Below are positions 9,209-17,253 of a DNA stretch of 64,000 bases, one piece after another. Made by a program: the position numbers and the translations under genes. Under the pieces are notes generated by a model that had not been told where the DNA came from, ran no database searches, and was given only the letters and a program-made list of their open reading frames with translations. Source of the stretch: CAWBVG01 sp963792175. GTDB taxonomy: Bacteria; Acidobacteriota; Vicinamibacteria; Vicinamibacterales; CAVVIG01. Positions within the stretch are counted from its first letter, which is position 1. Each line of letters opens with the position of its first letter. Location of the stretch: assembly GCA_963792175.1 (NCBI GenBank), contig CAWBVG010000019.1, positions 1 to 64,000 of the forward strand, read 5' to 3'.

Positions 9209-9794
9209 ATGTCGTTCGTCCGACGTCTGCGGCTCCCGCTCGCTCTCACGGCGGTGCTGCTGACAGCGTCCTGCGGCGATCCTCCGGACAAGGAACTGCA
9301 ACAGGCCCGCAGCGCGATCGAGTCGGCGCGCGCCGCCGGCGCCGAGGTGTACGCCCGCGACGAGTTCAGCGCGGCCGAGACCGCGCTGAAGAGCGCCACC
9401 GAGGCGGTCGACCAGCGCGATTACCGGCTCGCCCTCAATCGTGCGCTCGACGCGCGCGAACGCGCGCAGAACGCCGAGAAGGAAGCGGTCACCCGCAAGG
9501 CCGCGGCGCGGACGGAGGCGAGCCGCGCCGTGGCCGCCGCCGGGCGGGCGCTCGACGAGGCGCGCGCCCGGTTGAAGACTGCCGAGGGCGCCCGAGTAGC
9601 CGCCTCGTGTCGTCGCGTCCGCGCGCCGCTCAATCGCTGACAACGAGACCGCCGTGCAAGAAGCGCGCACAGCGTTCGGGCAGGGCGATTTCGCGCACGC
9701 GACCGAGGCCGCAGGCACCGCGACCACGCAATTGCGCGGGTTGGCCAAGGAGCTCGAGAGCGCCGCCGCTCCCGCGTCGCGTCGCCGCCGTTAG
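9209..9794 (+). CDS. Small helical lipoprotein (DUF4398-like), one frameshift
   Basis: A secreted lipoprotein of about 195 residues. The signal peptide (RRLRLPLALTAVLL) ends in the lipobox LLTASC, so Cys about 24 becomes the lipidated N-terminus. The mature part is almost entirely Ala/Glu/Arg-rich helix (QQARSAIESARAAGAEVYARDEF and so on), consistent with a periplasmic coiled coil or tetratricopeptide-like bundle of the DUF4398 kind. A one-base slip near 9605 breaks the frame. Downstream the helix pattern continues (SIADNETAVQEARTAFGQGDF to LAKELESAAAPAS) to a stop at 9794. The promoter suggests a leaderless mRNA. The function is unknown; related proteins often accompany OmpA-family proteins, but none is adjacent here. 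Confidence 0.75.
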
Positions 9795-9931
9795 TGGTGA
9801 GTGAAAAAACTGATCGCTGTGCGTGATCGGCCCGCGCAGATTCTTCAACCCGCCGCCGCTCGCCTTGCTAAACGCTGGCGAGCTTCCCCTCGCCTCCGCC
9901 GGCGAGGCAGGCTCGGCTGAGTCCCCTCGAA

Positions 9932-10759
9932 TCAGCGTCGCTGCCAGTCGCCGTCGAAGAGGACCTCAGCCCACCCGGTCAGATACACGTTGTCGCTGTC
10001 CCATTCGACCCGTTGCGTTCCGCCGGGAGCGATAACCTCGGCGGACCGGTCCGCCCCGCCGAACGCGGCCGCGGCAATCAGCGACGCGCACGACCCGGTA
10101 CCCGACGACCACGTCGGACCAACCCCGCGCTCCCAGATCAGAATGCGCACCGACGTCGGCGATTCGACATGCGCGAACTCGACGTTGGTCCTCGCGGGGA
10201 ACATCTCGTGACGCTCGATGGCGGGCCCCAGACGCTGGAAACGCGCGTCGTCCGGCAGAGGCCCTAAGACAATCGCCTGCGGGTTGCCGAACGTCATCAC
10301 GACGACGTGCAGTTTCTCGCCAACCGCCACGAGCGATGTTCGACGCAGGTCGACCGGCCAGCCCATCGCCGCGCGGAAGGTCTGGCGCGATCCGTCGACG
10401 CCCGTGCGCGCGAGCCGTTTGATGCCCGCGTCGGTCTGAATCGTGATGTCGACGGCGGCTTGCGCTTCGTCGCGCAGGAGCAGCGCGGCCAGACCCCGCA
10501 CGCCGTTCCCCGACACCTCTGACGGGCTGCCATCAGCGTTGAACAGCCGCATCGTGTGGGGACGGAGTCGTGCCGGCTGAATGGCTCGAGTCGGCACTCC
10601 GTCCCCGACCGGCGCGTAGAGGATCAGGCCGTCCGCGCCGATGCCGGTGTGCCGGTCGCACAATTCGCGAGCCAGGGCATCGGGCGGCCGGCCCGCGGCC
10701 TCGGCCGCCGCCACGTAGAGAAAGTCGTTCCCGTAGGCGTGCGCTTTCGAGAACTTCAT
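9932..10759 (-). CDS. dapF: Diaminopimelate epimerase family protein with both catalytic Cys replaced by Ser
   Basis: A DapF-fold protein of 275 residues. In canonical DapF two cysteines act as acid and base to interconvert LL- and meso-diaminopimelate for lysine and peptidoglycan. The start MKFSKAHAYGNDFLYV is typical. Family landmarks are GIGADGLI, MRLFNADGS, MTFGNPQAI, RTNVEFAHV and ERGVG. At the two catalytic sites the sequence reads EVSGNGVRG and SSGTGSC, so both active-site cysteines are serine. A palindromic element (10558-10606) is inserted in frame and adds about 16 residues (GVPTRAIQPARLRPH) before RLFNADG. The start codon overlaps the stop of the upstream methyltransferase gene (ATGA). 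It could be the working DapF of this lineage or a related isomerase; no other dapF is in the window. Confidence 0.82.
   Translation of the reverse strand: MKFSKAHAYGNDFLYVAAAEAAGRPPDALARELCDRHTGIGADGLILYAPVGDGVPTRAIQPARLRPHTMRLFNADGSPSEVSGNGVRGLAALLLRDEAQAAVDITIQTDAGIKRLARTGVDGSRQTFRAAMGWPVDLRRTSLVAVGEKLHVVVMTFGNPQAIVLGPLPDDARFQRLGPAIERHEMFPARTNVEFAHVESPTSVRILIWERGVGPTWSSGTGSCASLIAAAAFGGADRSAEVIAPGGTQRVEWDSDNVYLTGWAEVLFDGDWQRR
10558..10606. repeat. Palindromic REP-like element inserted in dapF
   Basis: A 15-bp stem (ggggacggag-tgccg on the left with a 3-base bulge, cggcactccgtcccc on the right) flanks a short centre. It lies in the dapF coding sequence, keeps the frame open and is translated. 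Its shape is like that of REP elements dispersed by REP-associated tyrosine transposases. Confidence 0.75.
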
Positions 10760-11514
10760 TTCCGGCAGAAGGCCAGCAGATGCCAGCCGAACCGGCGCAC
10801 GAACGGCCGCGGCAGCGCGTTGAACGTCCCGACGAACAGGCCGTTGTACACGGCGCCCTTCCAGCCGCCGTGCAGCCGCGACTTGACCGGAAACCGCTCG
10901 GGGACGATGGCGACCTGCGTGAATCCGCTGACGAGGCGGCGAAACTCGCCGATGCTGAACTTGAGCAGCACGGGTGCATCGTCGTGTTCCAGCCCCACCT
11001 TCATCAGCTTCGAAAGGCCGTTGAGCCACGAGACGCGGTTGTAGACCTGGAACACCGCCTCGCCGCCTGTCTTGAGCACCCGACGGCACTCCTCGACGAG
11101 TTGCCGGGGATTCGCCGTGTACTGGACAACCCCGTGGGCGTACACCAAGTCAAAGCTGTTGTCCGGGAACGGCAGATCCTCGCCGTCGGCGACCTCGAAC
11201 CGGCCCCGAAGCCCCTGCTGCGAGAAGTTGGCGCGCGCCAGCTCGATGGCGGATGGGGCGAGATCGACGCCGGTGACCTCGGCACCGCCCTTCGCAAACC
11301 GGGCGAGGTCGACGCCGGCGCCGCAGCCGACTTCAAGAACCAATCGGCCGCGATAGCCGTCAAAGTCCACGAGCCGGAGCAGGTGATGCAGCTTTTCGAA
11401 ATGATACTGGTCGAGATCGTCGAAGAAACCGCGCGAGCCGACGGGATGCCGCGTAATCTCCAGGTCGTGAATGTGCCGGTCCCAGTACTCTCGGACCTCC
11501 GCCGTCGTCGCCAC
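10756..11514 (-). CDS. Class I SAM-dependent methyltransferase
   Basis: A clean 252-residue methyltransferase of the Methyltransf_11/UbiE type. Motif I is LVLEVGCGAGVDLARF (about residues 59-74), followed by VTGVDLAPSAIELAR, the adenine-contact region VADGEDLPFPDNSFDLVYAHGV, and LVEECRRVLKTGGEAV. The N-terminal YWDRHIHDLE-like segment and C-terminal basic tail suit a soluble, possibly membrane-associated enzyme. The substrate cannot be told. Its stop overlaps the start of dapF by 4 bp, so the two are translationally coupled. The start codon at 11514 faces the divergent glpD across a heptad repeat array. Confidence 0.88.
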   Translation of the reverse strand: MATTAEVREYWDRHIHDLEITRHPVGSRGFFDDLDQYHFEKLHHLLRLVDFDGYRGRLVLEVGCGAGVDLARFAKGGAEVTGVDLAPSAIELARANFSQQGLRGRFEVADGEDLPFPDNSFDLVYAHGVVQYTANPRQLVEECRRVLKTGGEAVFQVYNRVSWLNGLSKLMKVGLEHDDAPVLLKFSIGEFRRLVSGFTQVAIVPERFPVKSRLHGGWKGAVYNGLFVGTFNALPRPFVRRFGWHLLAFCRK

Positions 11515-11532
11515 GTCTCACACTATACAGCG

Positions 11533-11637
11533 ACAGCTTTCGGCTCTCAGCCTTCAGCTATCAGCGAAGGCACCCTTTCGCGCTGAAAGCTGACAGCTGA
11601 TAGCTAACGGCTAATAGCAAACGAGTGATAGCTATAG
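11533..11637. repeat. Inverted pair of heptad arrays in a divergent intergenic region
   Basis: Left half (11533-11566) has units such as cagcttt, cggctct, cagcctt, cagctat. Right half (11582-11637) has gctgaaa, gctgaca, gctgata, gctaacg, gctaata and a final gctata. The halves are reverse complements in type. The array fills the 124-bp gap between the methyltransferase and glpD starts, so it must contain or adjoin both promoters. Confidence 0.87.
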
Positions 11638-11638
11638 G

Positions 11639-13273
11639 ATGTCTCCGATGATCCGAGACCTCGACCGCCTGGCCGGCCACACCTTCGACGTGCTGGTCGT
11701 CGGTGGCGGCGTCTACGGCTTGACGATGGCCTACGACGCGGCGCAGCGGGGCCTCTCGGTCGCGCTCATCGAACGAGACGATTTCGGCGGCGGCACGTCC
11801 TTCAATCACTTGCGCACCATCCACGGCGGTCTGCGATACCTGCAGAAACTGGATTTCGCGCGCGCGCGCGAGTCGGTGCGCGAGCGGCGGACGATGGCGC
11901 GGATCGCGCCGCACGCACTCCGTCCGGTCCCGTTCGCGGTCCCGATTTACCGTTCGATCACGAAAGGCAAGCTGGCGATGCGCGCCGGCGTTCTCCTCGA
12001 TCGGATCGTGGCCGCCGGCCGCAACCACGGCGTCGCCGCCTCGCATCGTCTGCCCGCGGGTCGCGTCATCTCGCGCGGCAATGCCGTGCAGACTTTTCCC
12101 GGACTGCGGAGGCAGGGCCTGACCGGCGCCGCCGTGATCTACGACTACGTCACCACTGAATCGGATCGGCTGACCTTCTCCTTCGGACTCGCGGCGGTGG
12201 AGCACGGCGCCACGCTGGCCAATCACGTCGAGGCCGTCGCCCCGTTAGTGGACGGCGGGCGCGTGGTCGGCGTCAGCGCGAAAGATGCGCTCGATGGCCG
12301 GGCGCTCGAGATTTCGGCGCGGCTGACCATCAATGCGACCGGCGCGGCCGTGGATCGACTGCTGAAACCGATCGGGCTGTCGGCGGGCGTGCCGATGGTC
12401 AGGGCGATGAACCTCGTCACGAAGCGCGACGCCGGCGACGAAGCGCTCGGTGGACGCTCGTCCATGGGCCGGTACCTGTTCCTGGTGCCCTGGCGCGAGC
12501 GGGCACTCTTCGGCACGTGGGAGTCGGATCGCGTGTGCGATCCGGCGGATACCTCGGTCGCGGAAGGCGATGTCGCGTCGTTCATCGCGGAGCTGAATCA
12601 GGCTTTTCCGGCGCTCGATCTGTCGCTCGCCGATGTCACGCTGATTCATCACGGCCTGGTGCCGGCCGTGGTCCGGGGCGGCCATGCGGCTCCCGCCGGC
12701 CACGAGCAGATTCGGGATCATGCGACGGAAGGCCGCGAGGGCCTGATCAGCATCGCCGGCACGAAGTACACGACCGCTCGCGCGGTCGCGCAACGCGTCA
12801 TCGATCTGGCGCTGTCGAAGTTGAAGAAGCCGGCGACGCCGTCCCGGACCGCCACGACGCCTCTGCCTGGCGGCAGCATTCGCGACGTCGGACTCGCGAT
12901 CGCCGACGCGCGGCGCGAGCACGACGAGGGCCTGCCCAGCGACACCATTCCGCACCTGATTGGCGCGTACGGATCGCGTTATCGCGATGTGCTGGATCTG
13001 GCGGCGGGACGGCGCGAATGGCGGACGCGCATCGCCCCTGATTCGCCGGTGATTGGGGCTCAACTCGTCCTGGCGGCGCGGAGCGAGATGGCGCTCACCC
13101 TGGCTGACGCCGTCATTCGCCGTACGCCGATCGGCGCGCTTGGATGTCCGACCGGCGACGCGCTCGAACGCGCCGCCGCGATCGTCGGGGCTGAACTGGG
13201 CTGGTCGGTCGCGCGAAAGAACGACGAGATCGCCGCGGTGCGCCAGTTTTATCGAGGCGTCGTGCAGGTGTAG
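11639..13273 (+). CDS. glpD: FAD-dependent glycerol-3-phosphate dehydrogenase
   Basis: A complete 544-residue flavoprotein that oxidises sn-glycerol 3-phosphate to dihydroxyacetone phosphate and passes electrons to the quinone pool at the inner membrane. The dinucleotide-binding motif is FDVLVVGGGVYGLTMAYDA (about residues 16-34). The family signatures GGTSFNHLRTIHGGLRYLQ and ESVRERRTMARIAPH follow, with the C-terminal helical DAO_C domain from about residue 400. The ATG at 11639 is used; an alternative in-frame ATG nine bases later (MIRDLDRL) is equally possible. A heptad array lies directly upstream and no clear ribosome site is visible beyond agg. No glycerol kinase or facilitator gene is adjacent. 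Confidence 0.9.
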   Translation: MSPMIRDLDRLAGHTFDVLVVGGGVYGLTMAYDAAQRGLSVALIERDDFGGGTSFNHLRTIHGGLRYLQKLDFARARESVRERRTMARIAPHALRPVPFAVPIYRSITKGKLAMRAGVLLDRIVAAGRNHGVAASHRLPAGRVISRGNAVQTFPGLRRQGLTGAAVIYDYVTTESDRLTFSFGLAAVEHGATLANHVEAVAPLVDGGRVVGVSAKDALDGRALEISARLTINATGAAVDRLLKPIGLSAGVPMVRAMNLVTKRDAGDEALGGRSSMGRYLFLVPWRERALFGTWESDRVCDPADTSVAEGDVASFIAELNQAFPALDLSLADVTLIHHGLVPAVVRGGHAAPAGHEQIRDHATEGREGLISIAGTKYTTARAVAQRVIDLALSKLKKPATPSRTATTPLPGGSIRDVGLAIADARREHDEGLPSDTIPHLIGAYGSRYRDVLDLAAGRREWRTRIAPDSPVIGAQLVLAARSEMALTLADAVIRRTPIGALGCPTGDALERAAAIVGAELGWSVARKNDEIAAVRQFYRGVVQV

Positions 13274-13294
13274 CGCGGCCCGTTCAGGGCCGCG

Positions 13295-14155
13295 TCATGG
13301 AATCTTGAACGCGCTGAAGACGTACGTCACACCCGCCGTGAATCCGATCGTCGGATCGATAGAGGTCAACCCGACGTAGGCGGCCGCGTCGAAACGGACC
13401 GACGAGTAGGTATAGCGCCCGCCGATCTTCACAAGACTGCGGCTCTCAGTCCCCGGAAACGGATCGCCGCTCCTCGTCGAGATGCGTCCGACCAGCTCGC
13501 CGACAATTTCGGCCTGCTGCGTCATCGCCCGCGCGAACGACAGCCCATACACCAGCACGTCGTTCTGGCGATTGCCGACCGTTGGATCCGCAAGGATGCC
13601 GAAGCCGAAGTTGCCCACGACGCGAATCGACTGGACGGTCTTGGCGCCGAGCAGCGTCATGTAGAAGTCGGTCGTATCGAGGCCGAGACCGCTCTCGTTG
13701 GACGCGTTCGGCAGCTTGGTTGCGAAGCGCACCCCGATCGCGGGCCGGCCGGCCGTTTCGGACAGCAGCCGGATCTTGGTCGCCACCACGGCGTCCTCGA
13801 CGTCGTGCGTCGTGGTGTCCGTACCGATGGTCAGGAGATTGCTGAGCGGCGCGATACGCCGTTCGGTGATGGACAGCTTGTCGTACAAGCCGCCGTCGAT
13901 CTGAAGCTCCGCTATCGAGCTGATGCCGATGCTGATGCCAACGGTCGGGATGCGCCAGAGATTGCCCTTCAATCCCGACACCGGATACTCGACGCCGTGG
14001 GCGGAGTCGACGCCGCCCTCGAGCAGCACGCGTCCCGCGCCAATCGGCTCCGGGTCCTCCGTAATCAGCGGACGCTGTTGGGCGGCCGCCCGGCACGGCA
14101 GGGCCAGCACTCCGAGCAACATCAACAGCGCGATCGGCGATCGGCATTGTTTCAT
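13295..14155 (-). CDS. Outer-membrane beta-barrel protein
   Basis: A 286-residue exported protein. A signal peptide (SPIALLMLLGVLALPCRAAA) with cleavage near AAAQQ is followed by alternating strands with turn residues throughout (for example TVGISIGISSIAELQIDGGLYDKL, IGVRFATKLPNA, FGFGILADPTVGN, VRFDAAAYVGLT). It ends in an aromatic-rich strand (GVTYVFSAFKIP). Cys in the signal is not in a lipobox. Length and pattern suit a 12-14-stranded barrel, possibly of the MetA-pathway-type transporter group, but I cannot assign a substrate. It is convergent with glpD and lies upstream of dtd/ttcA without an obvious functional link. Confidence 0.72.
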   Translation of the reverse strand: MKQCRSPIALLMLLGVLALPCRAAAQQRPLITEDPEPIGAGRVLLEGGVDSAHGVEYPVSGLKGNLWRIPTVGISIGISSIAELQIDGGLYDKLSITERRIAPLSNLLTIGTDTTTHDVEDAVVATKIRLLSETAGRPAIGVRFATKLPNASNESGLGLDTTDFYMTLLGAKTVQSIRVVGNFGFGILADPTVGNRQNDVLVYGLSFARAMTQQAEIVGELVGRISTRSGDPFPGTESRSLVKIGGRYTYSSVRFDAAAYVGLTSIDPTIGFTAGVTYVFSAFKIP

Positions 14156-14184
14156 TCGAGCCTCATGACTGATGTGTGTCCACG

Positions 14185-14643
14185 TCAGAATCGCTTGCGG
14201 CTGTCCAGCAACAGCGTGACCGGTCCATCGTTGACGAGCGATACCGCCATCGTCGCCTGAAACTCGCCGGTGGACGTGGGAATGCCCCCGGAGCGCAGTT
14301 CCCGCACGACGTCCTCGTACAAAGGCCGTGCCACATCCGGCGGCGCGGCCTGGTCGAACGAGGGGCGCCGGCCCTTCCGGCAGTCGCCCGCGAGCGTGAA
14401 TTGGGAGACGACGAGCACCGACCCGTCAACGTCGCCGATCGACAGATTCACGTGACGGGATGGGTCGGCCGGATCTTCGAAGACGCGCAGCTCGCGAATC
14501 TTGGCGGCGATGTAGGTCACGTCGGCTGGTCCATCGCCGCGTTCCACACCGACGAACACGAGCAGACCCCGTTCGATCTGCCCGGCCGTACGGTCCCCGA
14601 TGGTGACGGACGCCCGCAACACCCTTTGGACGACTGCTCTCAC
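14185..14643 (-). CDS. dtd: D-aminoacyl-tRNA deacylase
   Basis: A 152-residue Dtd protein, which hydrolyses D-amino acids from mischarged tRNA. It begins (GTG) RAVVQRVLRASVTI, the near-invariant family start. It continues with GLLVFVGVERGD, the active-site SQFTLAGDCRKGRRPSFDQAA and the C-terminal TGEFQATMAVSLVNDGPVTLLLDS, including the conserved NxGPxT-like loop (NDGPVT). The GTG at 14643 overlaps the stop of ttcA by 4 bp (GTGA). An uninterrupted reading frame seems to fuse it to ttcA, but that results from a single-base slip in ttcA. Confidence 0.9.
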   Translation of the reverse strand: MRAVVQRVLRASVTIGDRTAGQIERGLLVFVGVERGDGPADVTYIAAKIRELRVFEDPADPSRHVNLSIGDVDGSVLVVSQFTLAGDCRKGRRPSFDQAAPPDVARPLYEDVVRELRSGGIPTSTGEFQATMAVSLVNDGPVTLLLDSRKRF

Positions 14644-15435
14644 GAAACGGCTGTGGCCAGATTCGCGCGCAGCTCGCCGGGTGGGTTCAGGCGCGTGTCG
14701 AGCAGGTGCCTCGGCGCCGACATTGCCGAGCGCCTTGAGCATCGACTGTTTCACGCCCGGGTGTTCGCGCTCGAGCTCCATCAACAGACGCTTCGCCCGC
14801 TGGCGCTGCAGGCCGAGGTCGCCGCACGCGGGACAACAGCAGCCGATGATCGGCAGGCCGCACTCTTTCGTATACGCGCGCGCCTCGTCTTCGCCGACGT
14901 ACACCAGCGGCCGGATCACGACGTGCGCGCCGTTGTCGGATACGAGCTTGGCGGGCATCGCCTTCAGCGATCCCGCGAAGAACAGATTCAGCAGCAGCGT
15001 CTCGATGAAGTCGTCGGCGTGGTGCCCGAGCGCAATCTTCGTCGCTCCGACCTCGGTCGCGATGCGGTACAACACCCCGCGCCGGAATCGAGCGCACAAC
15101 GAGCAGGGTGTCGCACCCTCGTCCAGCATGTCGTCGATCAGCTCGCCGATGTCGGTGTGCTCGATGCGGAGCTCCCACCCGCGGGCCTGGCAGGTGCTCG
15201 CGATCAACTCGTGTTTGTACTCTTTGTAGCCCGAGTCGACGTTGACCGCCACCAGCGTGAAACGGATCGGCGCCCGCTGCCGGAGCTCGTCGAGCAGTTG
15301 GAGCAGCGCCCAGCTGTCCTTGCCGCCAGACAGGCCGACCATCACCCGGTCGCCGTCTTCGATCATCTGATAATCGACAATCGCCTTGGTGGTTTTCCTG
15401 GCGAGACGCGCCTCGAGCTCGCTCCGATAACCCAT
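14640..15435 (-). CDS. ttcA: tRNA 2-thiocytidine biosynthesis protein TtcA, frameshifted near its end
   Basis: TtcA thiolates C32 in tRNA using ATP and an iron-sulfur cluster. The PP-loop SGGKDSWALLQLL is at about residues 35-47. The first CxxC (PCSLCARFRRGVLY) and the second cysteine region (CCCPACGDLGLQRQ) are present, as is GHHADDFIETLLLNLFF. Near 14705 one extra base shifts the frame. In the restored frame the C-terminus reads HLLDTRLNPPGELRANLATAVS and stops at 14642-14640, the usual TtcA ending. The total length (796 bp) is one base over a multiple of three, which agrees with this. It is upstream of and coupled to dtd, giving a small tRNA-quality operon. Confidence 0.88.
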
Positions 15436-15473
15436 CGGCTGATTCTAGCAGCTCGCGGCGTGCACACGATGTG

Positions 15474-16280
15474 CTACTCAGCCGCGTCACGTCGGGTCGA
15501 GACGACGCGTGCGGGAATGCCGACGGCGATCGCCGAGGCCGGAACGTTTTCGCGGACGACGGCGGCCGCGCCGATGACGGCAAGCGGGCCGATCTCGACG
15601 CCGTCGAGCACCTTCGCGCCCGCGCCCATCCACACACCGTCGCCGATGACGACGCCGGTCGAGGTTCTGGACTGCGCCAGCACGGCCTTCGCGGGATCGG
15701 AGAAATCATGATCGCCGCCGATGACGTAGCCGTAGGCGGCCATCAGCACCGAGCGCCCGATCGTCACGCGGCTGGCGGAAAACAGCTCGCAGTTGAATCC
15801 GATGTTGGAGGCGTCGCCGACCTCGATGTCGCCGTTCTTGCACGACAGGATGGTGTTGCGGCCGATGAAGACACCATCGCCGATGCGGATGCCGCGGTTG
15901 GTCTCGCCCTTCGCGTCGAGCAGACAGTTGTCGTCGATGACGACATCGCGGCCGATGTGAATCTTGTGCGGATGGCGGAGCACGACGTTCTGACCGAACA
16001 CGACATTGCGGCCGCACGAACCGAGCAGCCACGGGTACAGCGTTTTGCGAAGCATCAGACCGAGTGCGCCCGCCCGGGGCTGCGCCAGCGTGACGACGAA
16101 CTCGTACTTCAGGAGCGCGCCGATGCCGGGACGTCCGACGATCAGGTCGCTGTACTTGGTCCGTGCCGACTTCCCCAAGGCAGACAGCTGGTCTTGAATT
16201 CGAGCGATGGCTGCTCCGGACACCTTCGTCGTGGATGCGCCGCCGGTCGTCGGATCGTCGCGCGAATCAGATCCAGCCAT
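15474..16280 (-). CDS. Hexapeptide-repeat (left-handed beta-helix) acyltransferase
   Basis: A 268-residue member of the LbetaH acyltransferase family, which usually acetylates sugars. After a helical N-terminal region (residues about 20-90), the hexapeptide repeats run from about residue 95 to 240: NVVFGQNVVL, KIHIGRDVVIDDN, IRIGDGVFIGRN, IEVGDASNIGFN, VTIGRSVLMAAY, VVIGDGVWMGAGAKVLDGVEIGPLAVIGAAAVV. It ends with the typical AVGIPARVV. The DHDFSDP loop provides the likely catalytic His. Start 16280 overlaps the end of the upstream SDR gene by 14 bp. It belongs to a cell-envelope glycan operon with the SDR, a methyltransferase and a GT4 (15474-19357). Confidence 0.86.
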   Translation of the reverse strand: MAGSDSRDDPTTGGASTTKVSGAAIARIQDQLSALGKSARTKYSDLIVGRPGIGALLKYEFVVTLAQPRAGALGLMLRKTLYPWLLGSCGRNVVFGQNVVLRHPHKIHIGRDVVIDDNCLLDAKGETNRGIRIGDGVFIGRNTILSCKNGDIEVGDASNIGFNCELFSASRVTIGRSVLMAAYGYVIGGDHDFSDPAKAVLAQSRTSTGVVIGDGVWMGAGAKVLDGVEIGPLAVIGAAAVVRENVPASAIAVGIPARVVSTRRDAAE

Positions 16281-17253
16281 GCGTCCGGTACCAATCAAGC
16301 GTTCGACGGATGCCGTCCCGGAGCCCGACGCGTGGCGCGAACCCGACATCGGCCCGCGCGCGCGTGATGTCGAACGCGCGGCTCTTGGTGAAGAAATCGA
16401 CGCGGCGGCGAAAAATCGGCGGCTCGATCCGCAACGGCACGCACATGGCCTCGCACAGGGCGCCGGCCACCCAGAACGGCCAGACCGGCAAGTGACGCGT
16501 CGGCACGGGGACTCCTGCTCCTTCCGCAACCAGCCCGACCAGCGCATTCAGCGTGGTCACTTCCCCGCCCGCCAGGATATACGTGCGATTCGCGGCGGCG
16601 GGGTGTTCGCCCAGCAGCCGGAAGCCGTCGACGAGATCGTCGATGTAGGTGAGATGGTAATAGATTTCGCCGCCGCCCAGCGTGAACCACCGGCGCCGGG
16701 CCACGCCGCGAAACAGCCGGAGCAACCGGCGGTCCCCGGGGCCGTAGATCCCGGATGGCCGCGCGACGGTGACCTCGATCCCCAAGCGCGCGCCCGCCGC
16801 CCGAGCCAGGCGCTCGCCCTCGAGCTTGGTTTCCTGATAGATGTCGCCGGGTTTGAGCGGTGCGTCCTCATTCGCCGGCGGCCGCTCGACGTCTCCGTGC
16901 ACGCCGACGGTGCTGCAATGCACGACCCGGCGGGCGCCGGCGCGAGACGCGGCCTCGACCATCAATTGCGCGCCCACGGCATTGACCGCGCGGTAGGTGT
17001 CCGCCGGCACGCCGGCCTGCCGATAAATCGCGGCCAGGTGGTAGACGACCTCGACCCCTGCCGCGGCGGCGGTCAGCGCACTCGCGTCGCGAAGATCGCC
17101 GGGTACCGGCGTGATGCCGGCGCGCGCGAGCTCCGCGGCCGGTTCGCCGGCGCGGTCCCGTACCAGCGCCGACACGTCGTGGCCCGCCGCTACCAGGGCG
17201 CGCGCGAGGTGTCCCCCGGTAAAGCCGGTGGCGCCGGTTACGAGGACGCGCAC
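16267..17253 (-). CDS. NAD-dependent epimerase/dehydratase (extended SDR)
   Basis: A 328-residue extended short-chain dehydrogenase of the sugar-epimerase or hydroxysteroid-dehydrogenase-like group. The nucleotide site MRVLVTGATGFTGGHLARAL opens the protein. VVYHLAAIYRQAG marks the NAD-ribose region, and the catalytic set is CSTVGVHG plus YQETKLEGE (YxxxK). PSGIYGPGDRR and the C-terminal HLTYIDDLVDGFRLL are also typical. The GTG at 17253 is chosen because it gives the canonical start directly at the Rossmann motif; longer in-frame extensions have no family character. It overlaps the preceding methyltransferase by 16 bp and the following acyltransferase by 14 bp, indicating a tight operon. The substrate is unknown. 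Confidence 0.86.
   Translation of the reverse strand: MRVLVTGATGFTGGHLARALVAAGHDVSALVRDRAGEPAAELARAGITPVPGDLRDASALTAAAAGVEVVYHLAAIYRQAGVPADTYRAVNAVGAQLMVEAASRAGARRVVHCSTVGVHGDVERPPANEDAPLKPGDIYQETKLEGERLARAAGARLGIEVTVARPSGIYGPGDRRLLRLFRGVARRRWFTLGGGEIYYHLTYIDDLVDGFRLLGEHPAAANRTYILAGGEVTTLNALVGLVAEGAGVPVPTRHLPVWPFWVAGALCEAMCVPLRIEPPIFRRRVDFFTKSRAFDITRARADVGFAPRVGLRDGIRRTLDWYRTHGWI

Noticed and set aside
14185..15435. A 416-residue TtcA-Dtd fusion protein.
   Set aside because: The TtcA C-terminus (HLLDTRLNPPGELRANLATAVS, stop) is present in the next frame and ends exactly at the GTGA start of dtd. The fused frame arises from one extra base.
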